Below are positions 44,801 to 53,800 of a DNA stretch of 64,000 nt, one piece after another. The stretch comes from JBQLZQ01 sp052168355. GTDB taxonomy: Bacteria; Pseudomonadota; Alphaproteobacteria; DSM-16000; Inquilinaceae. The stretch spans positions 1 to 64,000 of the forward strand of contig JBQLZQ010000056.1 in the NCBI GenBank assembly GCA_052168355.1, written 5' to 3'. The first letter of the stretch is position 1; the number at the start of each line of letters is the position of its first letter. The position numbers and the translations under genes were made by a program. Below the pieces are notes generated by a model that was not told the DNA's origin, ran no database searches, and worked only from the letters and a program-made list of their open reading frames with translations.

Positions 44801-47800
44801 GCATGATCCGCAGCACGGCGGACCCGACCGTGCCGTCGGCATAGGTCTGGTCGGTGACGATGTCGTTCTGGTCATTGAGGATCGCCAGCACATCGTTGGG
44901 ATCGCCGGGATCGACGACGCCGCCATCGGCCTTGACCTCGAGATAATCGTAGGAAGCCACGAAGGGCGTGCCGCCGCCGCCATGGGTGTGGGTGACGCCG
45001 ACTCCGACGGGAACGTTGGGATCGGCAAGCGCCGCTTCGATGGCGCCGCCCAGATCCAGGGTCAACGTCTTTGTCGGGACCCCGGCGAGAGGCGCACCCT
45101 GGTCGTCCAGGAAGGTGAGCGTGCCGATGGAAGTGGCATCGCCGGTGGCATCGACATTGATCTCGATTTCCAACTTGATCTTGTCGAAGCTGGTGAACTC
45201 GACACCCGGCGGGAACCCGCCATCGGTCGGCGCCTTGGTCTCGACATTGTTGTTACGGACCGAGAATTCGATCTCGGTCGAGGTGCCGAAGACCAGTTTG
45301 ACGAAGTCCAGGCTGTCGATGCTGATGGCGATGCCGGCCTGCGAGAAGCCGCCGGTGAAGCCGCCGACGAACGGGTTGTCCATCACCGTTTCGACCGTGA
45401 ACCCGCCGCCCCGCTTGATACCGAAATGGTAGTCGTTCTGCGGATCGTTGGAACCGCCGGTGTCGCCCGTGGTCGTCGCGACCTGGAGCTGGCCGTTCTG
45501 CACCACGCCGGCGCCCGTCTCCTTGTCATAGGCGCCGCCGGCGGTGCCCTGCATGACACCGGTCAGGCCGTTCTGGAACGGGGTGCCATCGACATCGAAG
45601 TCCAGGCGGATCGTCTGCCCGTCGGCCAGCGGCGTTCCGTGGCCGTCGACGTCGTTCGCGCTGTCGAAGAAGAAGACGTCCGTTTCGTTGCCGATTCCGT
45701 CGCCGTCGATGTCGGGATCCACATTGTTCGCGATGGTATCGCCGTCCAGATCGCCGCCCGGCGCAAAATTGCCGGCATCGCCGGAGAAGTCGACCGAGAC
45801 GACGCCGGACACGGTCTCGGCGATGAGATTGGCGTTCGGAGACCCGTCGGCGACTTCGCCGGCGCCAACGACCACGGTGTAGGACCCTTCGGTCCACCCC
45901 CCCGCCGGGGCGGAGGCCGTGTATGTCGCCTGGCCCGTCGTTGCGTCGAAGCCAACAAAGGTGATTGTCGTGGCGACGGTCGAGGCGCCGGACTGGACAG
46001 AGATATCGCTGGCGCCCAGGGTGGCGGCCTCGATACCGGATGCGTCCGCATAGGTCACGACAATCGTCATCGCCGCGGCGGCGTCGGTTGGCGGTGTCAC
46101 GGCGAAGGTTGCCGTGGGTGCCGCCGTATCGACGACGGTCACCCCGCCCTTGACGATCTTCAGATAGTCATAGGCCGCCTCGAAGCTGGGTCCGGCACCG
46201 ATGTTGGTCTGCGTGACGCCGACCCCATAGGTTCCGGTGGTGACGATCGCCGTCTCGAGCACACCGTCGAGCACCTGGGTCGGGGTCACGACGTCGGCGC
46301 CGAGCTGGTTGCCGTTCTCATCGAGGAACCTGGCCGTGCCGACGGCGGTCGCCTGACCGCCATCGACCGTGATATCGATGACCAGGATCACATCCTTGAC
46401 CTGGCCAATGGTCACGCCGACCGGCAACGCCGCGGTCTGCTTGGCCTGTACGCCATCGTTCTCGAACGAGAACTCCAGCGGCGCGCCGGGGTTGCCGAAG
46501 GTCAGTTTGAGGTATTGGTCCTGATCCAGGCTGATGTTGAGGCCGAGCTGCGAGAACGGCGCCGGCGCCGCCTGGCCGAACCACGGATTGGCGATCTTCG
46601 TTTCGACCGAGAGATCGTCGTCGTGGTCGACGGACAGGAAGTAGTTGTCATTGGCGGTGTCGGCATTTCCGGCGTCGCCCGTGGTCGTCTGGATGCGCAG
46701 CGCACCTCCTGACACGACCGCCGTGCCGGTTTCTTCCACATAAGCCGGGTTGGGGCTTTGGGTCAGGCCGTCGAAGCCGGCATTAAGCGGATTCGTGGTG
46801 TCCGTATTGAAGTCCAGCACGATGATGTTCGGGTCGACGCCGGTATCGTCCTCGGACACCGAGCCGGTCGCCGTAGCGGCCGTGCCGTCGATCGCGAATT
46901 GCGCGTCATCGACGCCGATCAACGTCACATCCACGGTTTCCGTGCCGTTGTCGACATCGTCATTGGCCACGGGGATGTCGAGCGTTCCGGCCCCGTTGGT
47001 GAACGTCACCACCTGAGTCGGAGTCGTGGCGCCGCCATCCAGACTGTAAGTCAGCGTCAGGTCGCCGCTGAACGAGGCGTCCGTGGTGACGGCGAACGAC
47101 AGGGTGGTGTCGGTGCCGGTGTCGCCGGTTTCGACCGTCTCGCCGGCGTCGGCGATGGCGATCAGCGCGGGCGCGTCGTTGTCGTTGATCGTCACGGTCG
47201 CCGTGTCGGCGGCCGGTGCGACCGCGACGGCGCCGTCGCTGTCCGTGGCGCCGACGATCATGACCGTGAAGTTTTCATCGCCCTCGACCTCGACATCGTC
47301 GGTGACCGCGAAGGTCGCCGTTCCCGTCAGGGCGCCGGCCAGGATGGTCGCCGTCAGGATCAGCGGCGGCGTGAAGTCCTGCCCGGAGGTCGCCGTGCCG
47401 TTGGCGACCGAGTAGGTGACCGTGATCTCCTTGGTCGGATCGCCCGTGCGGGTGAACAGGACGTCCACCGTGCCGGCGCCCTCATTAACCGCGACATCGG
47501 CGACCGAAACCTCGGCCGGAATGGCGTCGACGGTGATGGTGAAGGTCTGGGCCCGTTTGGCGCCGGAACCGGTTTCGTCCGTGGCGGTGACCGTGACGAC
47601 ATAGTCTCCCGGCAGCGGCGGCTGTCCGACCAGCGCGGTGCCCGCAGCGTTGACGGAGAGCCAGTCCGGCCCGACCACTGAGAAGGTCAGCGGGTCTTCC
47701 TCGGGATCGCTGAACGCGCTCAGCAGATCGATGGCGACATCCCCGTTCTGATCGACGGTGAAATCCTCGATCGGGTCCGCGATCTGCGGACCGAAATTGC

Positions 47801-50800
47801 CCACATCGCCGCCGATCGGGGTCAGCTCGATATAGTCAATGCGGAGATACTCGAAATTGTCGGCCGTACCCTTGATCACGATCTCGGAGTCGGCGGCGAA
47901 GTTCACCGCGTCGAACGTGATGATCCGCAGGTTGCCGGCCTGGGCGGCGTTGCCCGGACCGTCGTCGTCGAACACCCAGGTCCCGACCGAGACACCGTCG
48001 ACAAGGACTTCGGCCGAGCTGGCTCCGTCATTCTCGTCGAAATAGGCGACGGTGATGACATAGTTTCCGGGCGCCAAGGGGTTGGTGAGATCCGACAGGT
48101 CGAAACTGGCCTCGCCGCTATTGTCCTTGAACACGCGGATGACCTGGCCCTCGTCCGCCGCCGTCTGATTCTCGACGAAGAACTTGCTGACGATGTCGAA
48201 GTCTTCGGCCTGGATACGGATCGGGTCGCCGACCGTCCCGCTGCCCACGACATCGATGTTGAAGAGCAATTCGACGCTGGCGCCCGCAAGGTCGGTCGCG
48301 GTCACCGTCACGGTCTTGGTTCCCGACCCCAGCGGCGTGCCGGAGATCGTGTTGGTCGTGGGATCGAAGGTCAGCCCGTCTGGCAGCCCGTCGACGGTGA
48401 TGGTCAGGACATCGTCGACATCGATATCCTCGAACAGATCGTTCGGCAGGACGAAGCTGAACGCCTGGCCGACCTGGGCCGGCTGATCGTCGACGGAGCC
48501 GACCACGGTCGGCGCGTCGTTGACGTTCGCCACCGTCACCTCGAAGCTGGCCGGGATCGATTTCCCGCCGGCGTCGGTCACCAGCAGGTTGACGGTAACC
48601 GGATCCGTGGTGACGTCGGCCTGTTCGGGCGTGCCCGACAGGATGCCGTTGGTATCGATGCTGAGCCAGCCCGGCCCGCTGACGATCTGGAAGGTCAGCG
48701 CCGTTTCCTCGGGATCGACGAAGGCCGTGTTGAGATCGAACGAGACCGGCTGCCCCTGGGTGGCCGGAATGTCCGGCAGGCTGCCCGGGATGAGCTGCGG
48801 CGGCAGATTGTCCGGGTCGCCCCCGCTCACATCGATGGGCGTCAGGGAGATCGAGTCCACGCGCAGATGTTCCGCGCCGCCGCTGTCGCCGAACAGCGTA
48901 AACGTGGTCTGACCCTCGGGGATCGTGACCTCGAACTGCTGGAACCGTTTGTTGGTGATGGCGGCGATGTTGGACGGCGTGTCCTCGTCCCACGTCCAGC
49001 CGAAGGTCTGCCCGCCGACCGTGACCGAGGCGGTGCTGACGCCGTCGTTCTCGTCGAAATAGGCGACCCGCAGGGTGTAGGTGCCTGGGACGACGCCGAA
49101 GTCCGCCAGATCGACGGTCAACTCGCCTTCCTGGCCAAAGGGCAGGCGGATGACCTTGCCGCCCTCCGCGGCGTTGGAGTTCTCGATAAAGAAGTTGGTG
49201 TTCCCGGTCTCCTCCGCCTTCGCCTCCAAATCTTCGGCCTGAATGGTGATCGGATCCGGCAGCGTCCGGACCGGCAGCGACAGGGAGGTGGAGACAATCG
49301 GGCCGCCCCCATCGTCCTGCGCCGTGACGCCGACGTCGAGGGTGGGGTTGGCATCGGCGTCGAGCACCGCGCCGGCCTTCAGGAACAGCTCCGTCCCGAC
49401 GATCTCGAAAAGATCCGCGTCTTCGCCCGTCAGGCCGAGAACGTTGGTCCCGAGCCCGTCGTCCGTCACATCGATGTCGGCGACCTTTGTCGGATTCGTC
49501 GTGTCCGCGTCGGCCCGGATGGAAGCGATGAGGTTGTCCAGCGCGACGGCGCTGGGCGGCTGGTTGACCGGCGGACCGACGGTGAGCGTGAAGGTCACCG
49601 TCGAGGCCGAGTCGGCCTCCCCGTCGTTGGCGAACAGCTCGATCTCATAGTTGCCGGGAGCCACCGTGGCGGCGACCTCCAGCGACGTCCCATTGAGCGT
49701 CAGGCCGGCCGGAAGGGCGCCGGCAGCGTTGGCCAAACGGGCCTGCAGCGTCGCGACGTCGCCCGCATCCACATCGTCGACCGTGACCAGGGCGGACAGA
49801 TCGATCGAGGATGCGACGCCTTCCACCGCGGCCTGCGGGCCGACGGCGCCGACGATGGTCGGCGGGTCGTTGACCGGTGTCACCTCGAGATCGAAGTCCT
49901 CGAACACCGTGCCGGTGACCGAGTCGTCGGCGGTTACCCGCACGGTGATCGTGCCGATATCCGGATCGTCCGGGGTGCCGGTGAAGGTGGTGCCGTCGAA
50001 CTGCAGCCAGGTCGGCAGCGGGCTGCCGTCGGCCAGGGTGGCCGTCAGGGTCAGCGGGTCGCCGTTGGCGTCGAAGAAGGCGTCGGCCGGCACCGCGAAG
50101 GAGAACGCCGCCTCCTCGGCCGTCGTCTGATCGGCAATGCCGGCATCGACCGTCGGCGCCGTGGGCGGCACCGGATCCAGCGCGTTGATGGACAGGCTGT
50201 CCCAGGACCCGGTGAACGACGCGGCGGTGCCCCAGTCGGTGATGGAGATACCGTAGGCGATGCCGCCGTCGCCGTCGGTGAGCGGGTTCAGGCCGTTGAG
50301 CGCGGCCGCGAACGACCCGGCGGGGTCGATCGTGCGCAGGGCGGTCTGGATGCTGCCGAGCTCGGCGCCGCCGTCGCCCAGGAAGGTCGCCGTGCCCTGC
50401 ACCGTGCCGGCGTCCTTGTCGACGCTCAGGGTGAAGACGACGTCCTTGATCAGCGCCGGGTTCACCGGCGAGGCCTGGCTGGCCAGCGTGATGTTCTCCT
50501 CCTTCACACCGGTCAGGCTGGATTCCTGGCTGATCTGAATCCGGACGCCGTCGCCGGATCCGCCAAGCACGAACTTGATGTAATCGTCGGTGCCGCCGGC
50601 GCCCAGCGTGATGCCGAACGATGCGAAGCTGACCGGTCCGGCCGTCCCGAAGAACGGGTTGGCCGCCTTGCCGACGATTTCGAACGTATCGACGCCGGTG
50701 ACGTCGGCCGCGGACTGGTAGTTGTCCTTGATCGTGTTGCTGCCGTTGGCGGGCGTCCCGCTGGCGAACAGGTCCGTATTCGACGACTGGACATTGAACG

Positions 50801-53800
50801 ACCCGCCGGCCACCGAGACCCCGGCCTCCGTTGTGCGGTCGCCATAGGGATCGGTTGCCGAGGCTCCGGGCGGATCGAACGCCGGGTTGACGATGATGCC
50901 GGTGAAGCCCGCTTCGGGGCTGAACGGATTGGCGGTGTCGGTGTTGAAGTCCTGGGTGAACGATACGCCCGGCAGCAGCTTCTTACCGTCGCCGTTGGTG
51001 CCGTCGAAGGCGAACGGATCGTCGGCGTTCAAGATGTCGTCGCCGTCGATGTCGGCCGGGTCGAAGACATCGTCTTCGGTCACCGTGCCGGTCGCCGAGG
51101 CCGCCGCACCGTCCACGATCACATCCGTCTCGACGATCGAGTCCAGGGTCACGGATACCGTCTCCGGGCCGTTGTCAGCATTGTCGTTGTCCACGTCAAC
51201 GGTCAGGGTGCCGACCCCGGCAATAAAGCTGACCACCCGCTGTTCGGCGACCGTATCGATGGTGACGTTGACCGTGAGATCGCCGGTGAACCCGCCCGAG
51301 GCGGTCATGCCGAAGGACAGGGTGGTGACCCCGTCGTCGCCGGTCTCCTGGACGTCGCCCGCGTCGGCGATCCCGACGACGGTCTGGGCGGCCGCGATGT
51401 CGAGAATGATGCCGGCCGTGTCGCCCGTGCTGAGGTTGCCCGGGATATCGGCAAAGGCCCCGGGCGCGGCCAGAAGGTTGATCTGGCCGTTGGGCCAGCC
51501 ACCCACCGGCGCGTTGAAGGTGAAGGTCGCGGTGATGGCGCCGCCGCTGCCGCTGGTCGTCACGCTGTCGGCGGCCACCGAGGCCGCGACCCCGCCGATC
51601 AGGTTGAGCTGAAGATCGCCGGCCGCGATGGTTGCCGGATCGATGTCGGATTCCGAGTCCGTTAGCGAAACCTCGACCACGAGAGCGGCGTCGGTCGTCG
51701 CCGGCGGCGTGATCGTGCCGATGGACACGGAGGGTCCGGTGGTGTCGGTATCGCTGGCCGCGGCGCGCACCACGATGGCGCTGATCTTGGGGTTGTCGAC
51801 GCCGTCTCCGCCGACCGAGTCGAACAGGATGTTGAGCTGTCCGTCGGTGACCGTGGCGTTGAACGTCTTGATCGTCTTGACCAGTGCCGCGCCCAGACCG
51901 TTGCCGACCACGCCGTCGCCTTCGTCGTAGAGGTCGATGTCGTCGATTACCGTCTGCCCTTCGATGGTCGCATCGAAGATCCGGTCGCCAACACCCTTGG
52001 TCAGACCGCTGCCGGTGACCTGAATGAACGTCTCGGCGAAGTAGAGGTCGACCGTGTAGTCGCCGTTGGGCAGATCGATGTTGTAGCCGAACTGGTTGCT
52101 CCAGCGCTCGGTGACGAACACGTCGTCGGGAACCGCGGCGCCGGTGAAGGTCTGGCCCGCGGCGTTGGCGTTGGTGTTGTTGCCGGCGTTGCCGTTGGTG
52201 CCAATCAGGTTGACCGTGGGATGGGGGCTGGCCGTCGTGTCGGCGGCGAAATCGACATCGCCCAGACCGTAGCCGGCCCCGTCGACGCCGATGCCGCCCG
52301 CATTGACGGCGAAGACCACCTCCCCGGGCGCAACCGCGGGCGTTTCATCGTCCTGGATGGTCCCGACCGCCTGGCCATCGCCGATGGTCGCCTCGCCGCC
52401 GGTGACGCCGGTCAGGGTGACGGTGAAGCCGCGCGTACCGTCGAGCACGGCGTTGTCGAGCGACTGCACGACGATGCTCTGGTCGGACGAGCCCTTGGCG
52501 ACGGTGACGGAACCGGTGATGATCCCGTTCACGTCCGGCGTCTTCCCGGCGACGTTGTAGTCAACGCCCGGCTGGGCGGTGCCGGGAACGATCTCGTAGG
52601 TGATGGTCACCGGTTCGGCCGCGTCGTTCGGCACGGCCTTGTCCAGGGTGACGGTGAAGATCATGTCGCCGCCTTCGGTGACGGTCGCATCCGAGACGGA
52701 AGCCGCCGGATCCGTGTCCGGATCGGCGAGCGCAATGATCTCGATGCCGTTGACCTTCGGGTTCTGGATCGCCGGGTTGTTGTGAAGGAAGGCAATGTCG
52801 AGAACCGAGTCACCCTGCTGGGTCACGAAGAAGCTGCGCTTGTGGGCGACGCCCAGCTGCGAGGCGGATTCCTCGTAAGGATTGATGTCTTCGAATTCCG
52901 TCGGAATGACGCCGTTGACGGAGACGTCGAACTGGCGGGGTCCGCCGGTCGTGATGCCGCTCCAGTTCTCGGTATAGTAGATGTTGATCAGGTAGGTTCC
53001 CGTCGGATTGACGTCGAACGAATACTCCAGGACATTGCCGTCGACGACATTGTCGGAGCGTTCGTGGAAAAAGATGGCTTCGGGCACGACGGTGCCGTCG
53101 ACGTTCGACAGGGCGCTTTCGCCGGCTATCAGGATCTCCGACGCCTCGTTGGTGGCGCCGGTGGTGAAGGTGCTGTTGCTGCCGAGCGATGTCAGATACT
53201 GGCTCTGGTTGGCTAGAGTGTCGGCCTTCCAAACAGGGCCGCCGTCGACCGCCGCCACCTCCGGTCCGCCGGCATTGACGCGGTAGAGCACGACGCCGTC
53301 GCCGCCCGGCGGCGTCACCGTCACGCTGGCCTGCTCCTCGGTCGTCGTGGTGCCGTCGCTGACCACGTAGGTGAAGCCGGCCGCGGTCAGACTCGTTGCT
53401 GCGAATTCGATCTGGCCGCCGACAAGTTGGACCGTTCCGCCGACCGCGTCCTTGACCTCGACGATGCTCAAGGTGCCGCCGTCCAGATCCCGGTCGTTGG
53501 CCAGCAGAGCCGCCGGATCGATCGTCAACGTCTCGTTCAGGACGACGGTGCCGGCATTCTCGCCCTCCGTGATCGGGGCGAAGTTGCCGCTGGCGTCCGA
53601 CGCGGCGACGAGAAGGTTGTCGAATTCCGGCGCGAAGGTGGTGCCGCTGGGATCCGTCCCCAGCGTATCGACGCGACCGTTGATGCCGACCGCCAGCCCC
53701 AGGGGAACGCCGAAGCCGCCGTTCAAATCGCCGAAGATGACGTCGCCCTGCTCGCCCGGGGTGCCGGGCTTGGCGCGGGCCAGGAAGCCGCCGTTGGCGG

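Noticed and set aside
42777..46712. Long open frame of 1311 codons antisense to the giant RTX gene
   Set aside because: It is a compositional shadow: the GC-rich, Asp/Gly/Val-rich codons of the sense gene leave few stops on the other strand. The product is Arg/Asp/Gly-rich with no domain, signal or repeats of its own.
48867..51665. Antisense open frame of 932 codons in the giant gene
   Set aside because: Same shadow effect and same low-complexity composition; no ribosome site or recognisable family.
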